Below are positions 9,702 to 18,625 of a stretch of DNA of 26,279 bases, piece by piece (positions within the stretch are counted from its first letter, which is position 1; each line of letters starts with the position of its first letter). The stretch is from a virus, in the IMG/VR virus record IMGVR_UViG_3300020222_000158, positions 1 through 26,279 of that record; one strand, 5' to 3'. A model generated the notes under the pieces. The model was not told where the DNA came from and made no database searches. It worked only from the letters and a program-made list of their open reading frames with translations. The translations under genes and the position numbers were made by a program.

Positions 9702-12700
9702 ATGAGTTTAGAATTAAATGCTGACAAACAGTATATTAAAGGCACCAATCCTCAAATTCTAGGAACTAGCGAATTTACAGTACGTTCTGGTACTGGAACT
9801 AGTGAAAAGGAGTTAATGCGTTGGCAGTTAGATCCGACGCAACAACTTACTCGTGTTGGCATTAATAGAAATGGTCAGCAAGTAGAAAAAATTACACTTA
9901 CAAACACAGGTGGTGGATACTCTTCTGCTCCATCTGTAATTATTAGTGCTCCGACTGGAACAGGTGGAGTTCAAGCTACTGCTAGTGCGCTTATTAATCT
10001 TGGCGTGATCGCTGCTGTTGTCATTGATAATCCAGGTAATGGATATTTATCTGCTCCCACGATAAGTTTTACAGGTGGTGGTGGGACTGGAGCTTCTGCA
10101 ACTGCTTCCTTAAACAAGATTGAATTCGAATTAGATGTAAACGGTGCTATTAGAACATCAACTTCTATTATTTCAGATACTGCTAGAGTTATTAATCTAG
10201 ACTTTGTAAATCTTACAACTGCAGATGGGACTTTTCGTGCTCCTCAATTAAAATTATATACTAATAATACAGGATTATCTTGGTTACCAAATACTAATGT
10301 AACTAAAGACACATTTAGATATTTTCAAGATAATATTTATAGGGTAAAAACAAGCGGAACCACTGGATCTAATGCTCCTACTCATACTACGGGAACAGTA
10401 ACAAATGGAAGTACTGAATTAGAACATGTAGGATTTAGAGTTAATAGTTCTTCTTTGCCGCTGTTCGGACTTACTGGAGATGGTCTTTTTCCAAGATCAG
10501 TTACTCCATTACAGGGAGATAGATCTGATAAGATTGCTACAACCGAATATGTTCTTGGTCTTGCCACAAATGACGTTGGTGGTCGTATATATGTTTCGCA
10601 GCAAATTGGTTCTGATTTAAATGATGGTCGTTCAGCAGTTGCTCCTGTTAGAACCATTAAAAAAGCTTGTCAAATTGCTACCAGCACAGTTGGTGTCAGA
10701 GAAACTGTTATTGTTTCTGGTGGAGATTACGAAGAAAATAATCCAATTTCCCTTCCACCAGATTGTTCAGTTGTTGGTGACTCTCTCCGTATTGTTAATG
10801 TAAGACCATTAAATGCTGGCAAGCATATGTTTAAGTTTGCCGACAAAAACTATATTACTGGTATTACATTTAGAGATAAACTAAATGCTTCTGGTGGTTC
10901 TGCTTTTACTTGGGACTTTGCTTGCGTATTTGATGATAGACAAAGAATTTATTATGACTTAAATAGTGGTGGAGATTATTTCAGAAAATTACCAATTGGT
11001 TATCAAATATTTGGAAGACAAGAAACAAGAGTATTTTTTACTGCTAATTCTGCTACAACCGACAAAATCGCAGTTGGAGAAACTATTCATGGATCAATTA
11101 ATGGTGCAAGTGCTACAGTAATTGCTGTTTCGTATAATGCTACAACTGGTGATCAAGCATTTGATAAAGGATTTGTTGATGTTGTTTTAAATCCAAATAG
11201 TAATCAACTAGATATTGGAGCTGATTTCTTATACGGTGGTCCTGCTACAACCCTGGGAACATTTACAGTACCATGGGTAGCTAATACAGCATTTGCTGCT
11301 GGTGTATATCTATGGGTTGCTGGAACAACTGGAACAGCTGGAAGAGTATATGTTACTACCGCAGCTATTACAACTGGTGCTTCTGTACCAGTTCATACTA
11401 CTGGAACACAATCAAATCTAACCTATGTAAGAGATCGTTTTAGATTTACCTCTACAACTTCACGTTCAATTAGAGCAGAAGGCGAAGTTGTAGAGATTGG
11501 ACAAGATTTAACCACGGAACACATCATTACAAGAATTGATGCATCTTCTACAGCATATAATACTTATGGTGGTGTTGTAATCTATACAAATAGTAGTTCT
11601 TCTGGTAATCCTGTTGGAGTATCAGGTATTCATAATTTTAAAGAGGGGGAAGAAATTGAAATTACTGGTCTCCCAACATCATCTCCAGATCTTTCTTGGT
11701 TGAATGGAAAGCAAAGAGTTTATAAATTTATTGAAGATGCTGATAGTAGATCAAGAAGGATAGTCATTTCAAAACAAGGAAGTAGAGTAGGATTTACAGA
11801 TAGTAATTTTAGTCCAAGCTCGGTTAATGCAACTGCTAAATTAAAATCATATTCTCACTACATTACACTATCACTTCTAAACTCTCCAAACAAATTTAGA
11901 ATTACAGATCCTGTAGGAGGCGCGACAGCTGGTGCCAGGTTCCAAGATGCTTGTACTCTAATTAGAAATAATGTAGAGTTTATTAAAGATGAAACATATC
12001 AAATTATTGCAGACGATTTCCATCCAAATTTTAATATTTCTTCGATTAAGACTACTAGTGGAACTGGATTAGATTTAGGAAAAGTTATTTTAGAAATAAC
12101 AACTAGTGCTGCTCACGGATTCCATATTTCTGATGATATTACTATTAAAAAACTAGGATCAACTTTTGCAAATAATTTATTAAATGGTGATTATACTGTT
12201 ACGAATGTAATAGGCACTACAGTTCTTCAAGTTCAATATGCAGGAACTATTACATCACTTGGTTTAACATCAGGAAGTACCTACACATTTGTAACTGCTC
12301 CTTCTTTAGGACAAGCTACACAAGGAACTGTAGGGCAATTTAGTTTTAGTGGTACAGCAGTTACTGGAAATCAATCTTATACTAACATAGCTCAGTCAAC
12401 AAGTTCTGGATCTGGTAATGGAGCAACATTTAACGTTAGTCGTTCTGGTGGAGTATACACATCTGTAACTGTAAATAATACTGGCGCTGGATACATACCA
12501 GGCGATACAATTACAATTCCAGGAACATCTCTTGGTGGCACATCGGCAAACAATATTACTGTTAAACTAGCAAGTATTGGATATAGACCTAATCTTCAAA
12601 GAAAATTCTCCACACCAAATGAAGCAAAATGTCGTAGAGATATCGGACATCTTGTAAATGCTATCATTATGGATCTTGAGTATGGTGGAAACTATCACGT

Positions 12701-15700
12701 AGTCGAAGCAGCAAAAAGATATAGAACTAATGGAGTTCTGGGTTATGTTGGAAATGAATTAGCATGGACAGTTAGATCGATTAATGTCGCAAGACTGCTA
12801 TGTCTATATGCTATGCGTAATTGGAATTTGAATAGTGGATTATATAATCAAATTGATTATGTACCACAATTTTCTACACTGCCACGTTACGTTGATGGAA
12901 CAGTATCAGAAGATACTAGTGGAGCTGGATCTACAGGTTTCACATGTAGTAATGTTGCTAGTGCTATTGATACTTTAGCATATCTTTATGCTGATATTTT
13001 ATCAAATAAGCAAAACCCAAATACTCCCTCAATTAGCACTAGGAATGATGCTGGTTATCTCATCATGCGTAATGCTGATTTCATCGCATCTGAGGCACTT
13101 GGATTTGCTAAAGCATTATTCCCAACACTTGGGTTAACATCAGATCAAGAAAGAAAGTGTAAGAGAGATATTCGAATTGTATTACAGGGTCTTACACGAG
13201 ATATAATTGCTGGAGGGAACAGTGGAATTGTAACTGCCGCAGAGTCTTACTTTACTGGAGCAACACTAACTGGTCTACCAGCAAATGAACTTACAGCAAC
13301 TAGATATGCTTTTACTAAGGTTGCGGAATTAGCAATTCTTGCAATGAGAAATTGGAAGACAGGAACTGATGGTACTGGCGCTCTTTATATTCCAGTACAT
13401 GAAACTGTTATTCCTTTACAAAGAGAGTATGGTCCAGTAGGAAATATTCAAGAAATAGTTTTAGTTGACCCCGCTGCAAATAAGTGCGCTACTATTGTAG
13501 CTGCTATCAACACAGAGATGGGAATATTTGATAGTATTTTAAGTGGTTCTGTTACACCAGGAACAATAGCAAAAACCTACGGCACTTTATATGATCCAAC
13601 TATTACATATCCAGAAAATGTAATGGTTGATCAAGATGGATTTTATATTACTCCCAGAGGAAGATGGGATGATCTACCTTTCATTGAAGGATCGCCATAT
13701 ATCCAAAATGCTTCTGTAATTTCATTCTTAGGAGGTGGTGGATGTGAAATTGATGGATCAAAAGTTAAATCACCAAACTGTCCTTTCCCTGGTTTAGAGC
13801 AAGATGGAAAAGCAAGTAATCCAAATCAAGGAAAATCAATGGTTGCTGCTCAGTTTACCATTGTTTCTTTTGGTGGGGTTGGTTATAAAATCAATAATGA
13901 TGGATATGCTCAATTAGTTTCCGTATTCGTTCTATTCTGTGCTGATGGTGTATTAGCAGAATCTGGTGGATATGTTTCTATTACCAACGCAGCAACTAAC
14001 TTCGGACTTTATGCGTTGCGTGCTGTAGGATATAGAAAAGACCCATATGTATTTGATGTTGGAAAAATTAAAGAAATTAGTGAGACAATTACTGGAAGAA
14101 CAATTTTAAAAGTTGAATTACTTGGAAGAAAACCACTAGAGCATTATGTTATAAAAATTCCTGGGTACGTCAATCAAACTGAAGCAATAGAATATACTAT
14201 TGAAAAAGTAACCTCTTCTTCTATTGGTCCAATTTTTGAATCGACATTTGAAGTTAATGCTGCAATGATGCTGAAGAGATCTTCAGATAATGTACTATTC
14301 AATGCTCCACTAAGTACGGCTGAATTTGTTGGGAAAACAATCAATTTTCTTAGACCATCCATTGTTAACTCTTCAGGACATACTTGGGAATATGCTGGTT
14401 CTGGAATTAATTATAATGCATTACCAGAAAATGGTGGTATAAAAAAAGAATTATTCGAACAGGTATCCGAGAATTATGGGCGTGTATATACCTCAGGTAC
14501 TGATGAACTTGGTGACTTCAAAGTAGGTTACTTTGCTAAGATTGAAAACAGAACTGGTAATATTACATTCACTGGTACAGTTTCGATCTCGGAAGTTGAA
14601 TTCCTTAAGTTGAAAGGTGGCGACGTTGTTGTTACTGGATTTTCTGCTGATAATACTTTAGGTGGTGCTAATGCATTAAATAGTCTACTACCAACTCAAA
14701 AAGCAGTTAAGGATTATATTACAACAAATCTTGGCTCATATGTCAATAAACCATTCTCTACAAATGCTATTCCTAGAGCACTTGTAGAACTCACAGACAG
14801 TGGTAAGATCTCTATTGACCAAATTCCTGCTTTAAGACCATTTAGCGTCTTTACGGTTGCTGATCAATCAGAGAGATTAAATCTTGAAGGAGCCCTAGCT
14901 GGTGACATTGCTATTCAAGCAGATACAAGCACCTCATTTATTTTGAATAATGACTTAAGTAGTCTTTTTGCAGCATTCCCAGTCAATACATCATTACAGT
15001 TTACAATCAATAATCTATTTACTTCTAGTCCAAGTGGTGCTCAAATTCAAGCAAAAGAATATAGACAGGGTGTAGTTTTTCAAATTAATCTTACTAACGC
15101 TGGATCTGGATATACGCAAGCACCAAATATAAGTTTTAGTAACCCACAACAATCTGGTGGGGTTTTACCAACTGCGGTAGCTACTATAGCAAATGGACAA
15201 GTTACAAGTATCAAAATTACATCAAATGGTGGAATATTTGGTGGTAGAGGATACACTTCTGCGCCTACTATTACTATAGCGTCTCCTGGTGGAGCTGGAA
15301 TAACTGCTACAGCAATAGCTTTACTTGAAAGTAGGTTATATGGCGATATCACTAATAATAAAAAAGTACTTGATACCGATACAATCCTATCTTCAAATTC
15401 AACACCAGTTCTTGTAGACATTAGTAGAGTTGTTAATACTTCATCATTCATTGCATCAAACTGGGTTTCACTTTCATCTAATCAAGTTGCCGCAGATCAA
15501 ATTACCAGTGGTGTAATTTCAACTTCAAGATTAGCAACAAATGCGGGTGCTGCAAACTCGTTCACATTCTTAAGAGGCGATCAGTCATATGTAAAAGCAA
15601 CTCAAACAATTAGAGGAACTGAAACACGTTATTTTGTAAAAACCTCATCTTCAACAGGGGCTGGTGGTCAACAATTATTCTTTACAGAATCAAATGCTGC

Positions 15701-18584
15701 TCTTATATTAAAAGGTCATAATATACCTACTCTTGCTGGAAATGGTATTGCTCCTGGAACATCTGTTACTAGCATTACATTAAATGCTGGATTATATACT
15801 GTTAATATTAATAATCCAACATCACAACTTATTTCTGCAGGATCTATTGTTGAATTTTCACGCCCGACTTCTCCATTAGTAATTGATACACCATTAACAG
15901 ATAATAATTATATTTCCACTGTTGTTATTGTAAGTCCTGGTTCTGGATTTACAAATGGTGTTTATACAAATGTAGGTCTACAAGGTGGTTCTGGAACTGG
16001 TTTGAGAGCAGATATTACTGTTACTGCAGGAGAGATTTCATCTGTAACAGTAATAGAACCTGGAAATGGATATAATGAAGACTTTACAATTACTGGATTT
16101 TCAACTAGTCTAGGAACTTTTGGTGTTGGTTTAGTATTAAGTGCGAAGAAAAATTCTGTCCTAAAATATGCTGGCAATATTATTCTAGATGTTACAAGAG
16201 TATCAGACTCTGCAATTGATACTTATTCAACTGTTGGCGTAGCTAGATTTTTACGTACTCAAAATACTACTAACGAACAAGCAGGATTTATTATTAATGC
16301 CGATGGTAATGGATCGATTGCTATAAAAACTGGTCAGGGAAGTGGTTTAAATGCTGATAAATTGGATAACCAAGATGGTGGACACTATCTAAATGGGGTT
16401 AATTTTAATGTTGGAAGTATTGGACCTGATAAACTTACAACTGGTAAATTTAATATTGATTGTAATAATGCGGAGACGAGCAAACTGATCACTGCTCTCG
16501 ACCAAGGATCTTCCGATCCATTACCATCTGGGACAGGCGACGCGGGCGTCCGTGCGGATCTGAGAAATAATTCAGCAAACGGATTAAACGATGGTGGAAC
16601 AAGAAATTTTGTTCTTAATCTTAGAAATGGTATTGATGCTTCTTATGGCGGTGTAAGACAACTTTCATTTACAGATAATAATAATTTGTGGTTGCGTGGT
16701 TCTGGCACATCACTGACAGCATGGTCTTCTTGGTTTAAAATATGGCATTCTGGTAATGATGCTTCTACTGGATCTGGATCTGGACCAGACGCATTTAGAC
16801 TTAGTAATAAATTAGAAGAATTTTATAGAACCGCATATAATATTAATGTTGGTCAATTATCTGATAATAGAATTCCCTTCTATCAAACAGCAAAAGCACA
16901 TGATGATAATATTTCAATTCGTTGGCAAAAACTTGCGATAATATACGACTTTTATATTCCAAATCAACTCTTATCTGGAGCGCCAAATGGAAATCCTGAT
17001 ACAAACCCGTTTTCCCTAGGGAAAAATGTAAAACTATTCCAACCAAATGGAGTTGAAAATGGCGTTGTACAGGTAACATCAGTTTCTAACAACGCAGCAT
17101 CTGTCACTGATACTAGTTTGAGATTTAGTATAGTTAGGGCTAGAGTAGTTAGTGGAGCTGTTATTGTTGGTGGAATACAAGCTGTAAAAATTGGTGCAGA
17201 TATTTCTAATAGTGTTGTCTTCGCAGATTTTACAATAACTACAGACAATACAATTGAGGTTGCTAAATTACAATCAACTTCTGGAACAGCTCTTCTCAAA
17301 TTAGGTAGAGTTGATGGGGTTGCGTCATCTCCAGCCATACACTTTAATAGCAGTGATTCTGCGGCAACTTATAATGTTGCTTTAATTTCTTCTGGTGGTA
17401 CATCAACTACTGGAAGTGGAAGTCTCAATATTGTTGCTGGCAGTACTAATGCTGTTACGATAAACAATAATAAAATTTGGAATGAGGGAAATCTAACATT
17501 TTCTACTGGAATAAGTGGATCTTCCTATGCCGCTGAAGGAAATGGTAAAGCAGCAATAAGAGATGGTAGTGGTAATATTGCTTTTAATAGTATTATTGGA
17601 ACTTTAACTGGATCTGCTTCTCTCAACGTATTGAAAGCAGGCGATACGATGACTGGTAACCTCAACTGGGGGACTACTGGTTTCGGTTTAACTTGGGGAA
17701 TGAATACTGATGGAGCATCCATCAAGTTCTACAATACTGGAGATAGTGACGCAGATTCAAGATTAGAGTTCCAAACAACTGATAATAATAATGAATATTT
17801 TAGATGGACACATCTCACTGGATCAACAACGTATGAATCAATGCGATTGGTTCCTAATAGTGACACTAATGCTGAACTTCGTGTTAGAGGTTTCTTAAAT
17901 GTTGGTGGAGATCCAAGAACTGCTGCTTATGCTCCTCTAACGGTTCGTATCAAGAATGCCGATGCTCCAACATCAGGAGATCAGGGATACTTCGCTACCG
18001 CTGTTCTCGAAAAACAATCTGCTACTTGGAACAGATTGAGATTTGATAGATCTGGTAAAGCTGAGTGGGGTGTTGCTTCAAATCCAAACAGTAACTTTGT
18101 TATTAGCAGACTTACCAATGCTATCGGAACTAACGGAACTGCTGATGATGACAACTTCTGCATTAAACTAACAAATGGATTTGTTGGTATTCAAACTGAA
18201 GATCCACAATATCAGCTTCAAGTTGTTGGAAGCTTTGCTGCCACATCCAAGTCATTCTGTATTTCTCACCCAACCAAAGAGAACCATAATCTCGTATATG
18301 GTTCGCTAGAAGGACCAGAACACGCAGTATATGTTCGTGGCAAGGCATCTAATGTAATTACTCTGCCAGATTACTGGACTGCTCTTGTTGATGAGAACAC
18401 CATCACAGTTCAACTCACAGCTATTGGTAACCACGCAGCATGGGTTGAAAAGATTGAAAATAATAAGATCTTTATTGGTGGCGGAGAATCATTCTACTTT
18501 GTTCAGGCAGAGCGTAAGGATATTGAACCACTTGAGGTTGAAGTTGAGTTACCAGTTGAGTTACCAATTGAGGAAGAAGAGTGA
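9702..18584 (+). CDS. giant tail-fibre protein (2960 aa)
   Basis: The N-terminus (SLELNADKQYIKGTNPQILG) matches what I know of cyanophage fibre proteins. In order I see: GxGY repeats (residues 63-140); a W/Y module (194-243); the start of a parallel beta-helix (297-400, SQQIGSDLNDGRS then VRTIKKACQIA); a second W/Y module (525-576); a mainly helical, Cys-containing insertion (about 745-1280); renewed beta-helix (1310-1453, with SPYIQNASVISFLGGGG); an oligomerisation-type segment (1540-1680); GxGY repeats (about 1795-1875 and 2070-2135); fibre phrases DKLDNQDGGHYLN (about 2217) and FKIWHSGND (about 2345); a shaft with GDTMTGNLNW (about 2650); and a conserved C-terminal domain (2851-2946) followed by an acidic tail. 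No catalytic motif is evident. A late promoter lies 41 bases upstream of the ATG. It is probably the longest host-range fibre of the virion. Confidence 0.88.
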   Translation: MSLELNADKQYIKGTNPQILGTSEFTVRSGTGTSEKELMRWQLDPTQQLTRVGINRNGQQVEKITLTNTGGGYSSAPSVIISAPTGTGGVQATASALINLGVIAAVVIDNPGNGYLSAPTISFTGGGGTGASATASLNKIEFELDVNGAIRTSTSIISDTARVINLDFVNLTTADGTFRAPQLKLYTNNTGLSWLPNTNVTKDTFRYFQDNIYRVKTSGTTGSNAPTHTTGTVTNGSTELEHVGFRVNSSSLPLFGLTGDGLFPRSVTPLQGDRSDKIATTEYVLGLATNDVGGRIYVSQQIGSDLNDGRSAVAPVRTIKKACQIATSTVGVRETVIVSGGDYEENNPISLPPDCSVVGDSLRIVNVRPLNAGKHMFKFADKNYITGITFRDKLNASGGSAFTWDFACVFDDRQRIYYDLNSGGDYFRKLPIGYQIFGRQETRVFFTANSATTDKIAVGETIHGSINGASATVIAVSYNATTGDQAFDKGFVDVVLNPNSNQLDIGADFLYGGPATTLGTFTVPWVANTAFAAGVYLWVAGTTGTAGRVYVTTAAITTGASVPVHTTGTQSNLTYVRDRFRFTSTTSRSIRAEGEVVEIGQDLTTEHIITRIDASSTAYNTYGGVVIYTNSSSSGNPVGVSGIHNFKEGEEIEITGLPTSSPDLSWLNGKQRVYKFIEDADSRSRRIVISKQGSRVGFTDSNFSPSSVNATAKLKSYSHYITLSLLNSPNKFRITDPVGGATAGARFQDACTLIRNNVEFIKDETYQIIADDFHPNFNISSIKTTSGTGLDLGKVILEITTSAAHGFHISDDITIKKLGSTFANNLLNGDYTVTNVIGTTVLQVQYAGTITSLGLTSGSTYTFVTAPSLGQATQGTVGQFSFSGTAVTGNQSYTNIAQSTSSGSGNGATFNVSRSGGVYTSVTVNNTGAGYIPGDTITIPGTSLGGTSANNITVKLASIGYRPNLQRKFSTPNEAKCRRDIGHLVNAIIMDLEYGGNYHVVEAAKRYRTNGVLGYVGNELAWTVRSINVARLLCLYAMRNWNLNSGLYNQIDYVPQFSTLPRYVDGTVSEDTSGAGSTGFTCSNVASAIDTLAYLYADILSNKQNPNTPSISTRNDAGYLIMRNADFIASEALGFAKALFPTLGLTSDQERKCKRDIRIVLQGLTRDIIAGGNSGIVTAAESYFTGATLTGLPANELTATRYAFTKVAELAILAMRNWKTGTDGTGALYIPVHETVIPLQREYGPVGNIQEIVLVDPAANKCATIVAAINTEMGIFDSILSGSVTPGTIAKTYGTLYDPTITYPENVMVDQDGFYITPRGRWDDLPFIEGSPYIQNASVISFLGGGGCEIDGSKVKSPNCPFPGLEQDGKASNPNQGKSMVAAQFTIVSFGGVGYKINNDGYAQLVSVFVLFCADGVLAESGGYVSITNAATNFGLYALRAVGYRKDPYVFDVGKIKEISETITGRTILKVELLGRKPLEHYVIKIPGYVNQTEAIEYTIEKVTSSSIGPIFESTFEVNAAMMLKRSSDNVLFNAPLSTAEFVGKTINFLRPSIVNSSGHTWEYAGSGINYNALPENGGIKKELFEQVSENYGRVYTSGTDELGDFKVGYFAKIENRTGNITFTGTVSISEVEFLKLKGGDVVVTGFSADNTLGGANALNSLLPTQKAVKDYITTNLGSYVNKPFSTNAIPRALVELTDSGKISIDQIPALRPFSVFTVADQSERLNLEGALAGDIAIQADTSTSFILNNDLSSLFAAFPVNTSLQFTINNLFTSSPSGAQIQAKEYRQGVVFQINLTNAGSGYTQAPNISFSNPQQSGGVLPTAVATIANGQVTSIKITSNGGIFGGRGYTSAPTITIASPGGAGITATAIALLESRLYGDITNNKKVLDTDTILSSNSTPVLVDISRVVNTSSFIASNWVSLSSNQVAADQITSGVISTSRLATNAGAANSFTFLRGDQSYVKATQTIRGTETRYFVKTSSSTGAGGQQLFFTESNAALILKGHNIPTLAGNGIAPGTSVTSITLNAGLYTVNINNPTSQLISAGSIVEFSRPTSPLVIDTPLTDNNYISTVVIVSPGSGFTNGVYTNVGLQGGSGTGLRADITVTAGEISSVTVIEPGNGYNEDFTITGFSTSLGTFGVGLVLSAKKNSVLKYAGNIILDVTRVSDSAIDTYSTVGVARFLRTQNTTNEQAGFIINADGNGSIAIKTGQGSGLNADKLDNQDGGHYLNGVNFNVGSIGPDKLTTGKFNIDCNNAETSKLITALDQGSSDPLPSGTGDAGVRADLRNNSANGLNDGGTRNFVLNLRNGIDASYGGVRQLSFTDNNNLWLRGSGTSLTAWSSWFKIWHSGNDASTGSGSGPDAFRLSNKLEEFYRTAYNINVGQLSDNRIPFYQTAKAHDDNISIRWQKLAIIYDFYIPNQLLSGAPNGNPDTNPFSLGKNVKLFQPNGVENGVVQVTSVSNNAASVTDTSLRFSIVRARVVSGAVIVGGIQAVKIGADISNSVVFADFTITTDNTIEVAKLQSTSGTALLKLGRVDGVASSPAIHFNSSDSAATYNVALISSGGTSTTGSGSLNIVAGSTNAVTINNNKIWNEGNLTFSTGISGSSYAAEGNGKAAIRDGSGNIAFNSIIGTLTGSASLNVLKAGDTMTGNLNWGTTGFGLTWGMNTDGASIKFYNTGDSDADSRLEFQTTDNNNEYFRWTHLTGSTTYESMRLVPNSDTNAELRVRGFLNVGGDPRTAAYAPLTVRIKNADAPTSGDQGYFATAVLEKQSATWNRLRFDRSGKAEWGVASNPNSNFVISRLTNAIGTNGTADDDNFCIKLTNGFVGIQTEDPQYQLQVVGSFAATSKSFCISHPTKENHNLVYGSLEGPEHAVYVRGKASNVITLPDYWTALVDENTITVQLTAIGNHAAWVEKIENNKIFIGGGESFYFVQAERKDIEPLEVEVELPVELPIEEEE
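9889..10119 (+). repeat. GxGY repeat pair near the N-terminus of the giant fibre
   Basis: Two copies of the APxI variant occur: TNTGGGYSSAPSVIISAP and DNPGNGYLSAPTISFTGG, each followed by an Ala/Thr-rich strand. They sit directly after the N-terminal attachment segment. Limits are approximate. Confidence 0.65.
10281..10430 (+). repeat. W/Y module, copy 2
   Basis: The sequence follows the copy-1 pattern closely (FQDNIYRVKTSGTTGSNAP then HTTG and NGS). It lies just before the beta-helix of the giant fibre. Confidence 0.55.
10591..10890 (+). other. parallel beta-helix, first part (within giant fibre)
   Basis: The entry phrase SQQIGSDLNDGRSAVAPVRT, then IKKACQIATS, VIVSGGDYEENNPISLPPDC, and SVVGDSLRIVNVRP and ITGITFRD, is the typical start of a pectin-lyase-like right-handed beta-helix. 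Such helices bind or cleave surface glycans in many phages. I see no obvious catalytic triad, so binding or a structural role is more likely. Confidence 0.6.
11274..11429 (+). repeat. W/Y module, copy 3 (divergent)
   Basis: This copy keeps the opening W-x-A-N-T and the HTTG end but differs in the middle (LWVAGTTGTAGRVYVTTAAI). It appears to be an older or more diverged duplicate of the other two. Confidence 0.45.
11940..13545 (+). other. helical Cys-containing insertion within the giant fibre
   Basis: This part of the fibre contains several amphipathic helical segments beginning with a cysteine: DACTLIRNNVEFI, KCRRDIGHLVNAIIMDLEYGG, FTCSNVASAIDTLAYLYADI, KCKRDIRIVLQGLTRDIIAGG and NKCATIVAAINTEM. 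The second and fourth share KC(R/K)RDI, GG-N and AA-x-x-Y and are clear internal duplicates. A GxGY repeat unit sits between the first and second. The stretch separates two halves of beta-helix. It may form a side domain of the fibre. Confidence 0.55.
12390..12585 (+). repeat. GxGY repeat inside the helical insertion
   Basis: SGSGNGATFNVSRSGGVYTS is followed by NNTGAGYIPGDTITIPG, the GDxL variant of the module. Limits are approximate. Confidence 0.55.
13627..14060 (+). other. parallel beta-helix, second part (within giant fibre)
   Basis: After the insertion, the sequence resumes regular short strands and turns: GFYITPRGRWDDLPFIEG, SPYIQNASVISFLGGGG, then FTIVSFGGVGYKINNDGYAQ, LVSVFVLFCADGVLAESGGY and VSITNAATNFG. 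The rhythm of about 22-25 residues fits beta-helix rungs and suits continuation of the helix that starts near 10591. Confidence 0.5.
15085..15330 (+). repeat. GxGY repeat pair in the giant fibre, APxI variant
   Basis: LTNAGSGYTQAPNISFSNP and GGRGYTSAPTITIASPGG are separated by an Ala/Val strand with NGQVTSIKI. These two copies are closest in sequence to the pair near the N-terminus of the same protein. Limits are approximate. Confidence 0.65.
15910..16110 (+). repeat. GxGY repeat pair in the giant fibre, mixed variant
   Basis: SPGSGFTNGVYTNVGLQGGS matches the second unit of the array near 5730 ([16 protein letters not shown]) and is followed by EPGNGYNEDFTITG. This links the giant fibre with the 1281-aa protein by a shared sub-type. 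Limits are approximate. Confidence 0.62.
18252..18540 (+). other. conserved C-terminal fibre domain
   Basis: Residues 2851-2946 contain CISHPTKENHNLVYGSLEGP, EHAVYVRGKA, ITLPDYWTALVDE and FYFVQAERKD. I recognise this as the C-terminal domain recurring in many cyanophage and other marine phage fibres. It normally ends the fibre and is preceded, as here, by a PQYQLQVVGSF phrase (GIGT-type motif). Its function is unproven, with trimerisation or tip folding most likely. Confidence 0.72.
18543..18566 (+). repeat. perfect tandem 12-base repeat
   Basis: GTTGAGTTACCA occurs twice in a row and encodes VELPVELP in the acidic tail of the giant fibre. Unlike the GxGY repeats it is identical at DNA level, so it is a recent slippage event. 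Confidence 0.85.
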
Positions 18585-18595
18585 TGATGCTTACT

Positions 18596-18603
18596 TATAA
18601 ATA
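18596..18603 (+). promoter_or_regulatory. T4-type late promoter (TATAAATA)
   Basis: This is an exact match to the T4 late consensus, in the 41-base gap between the giant fibre and the 658-aa fibre. The ATG follows 22 bases after it. The predicted start is near 18609, which leaves AAAAGG (18610-18615) as a ribosome site ten bases before the ATG, almost at the RNA 5' end. Confidence 0.78.
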
Positions 18604-18625
18604 TTCAATAAAAGGCGTGTAACAA

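Noticed and set aside
10591-10890. Active pectate lyase or depolymerase
   Set aside because: The fold phrase fits a beta-helix, but no convincing catalytic residues could be identified, so I did not call an enzyme.
15080-15451. 123-codon antisense frame with Pro/Val-rich sequence
   Set aside because: It mirrors the GxGY repeat coding sequence of the giant fibre and has no independent support.
16964-17338. 124-codon antisense frame
   Set aside because: It is a shadow within the giant fibre; all credible genes of the window are on the + strand.
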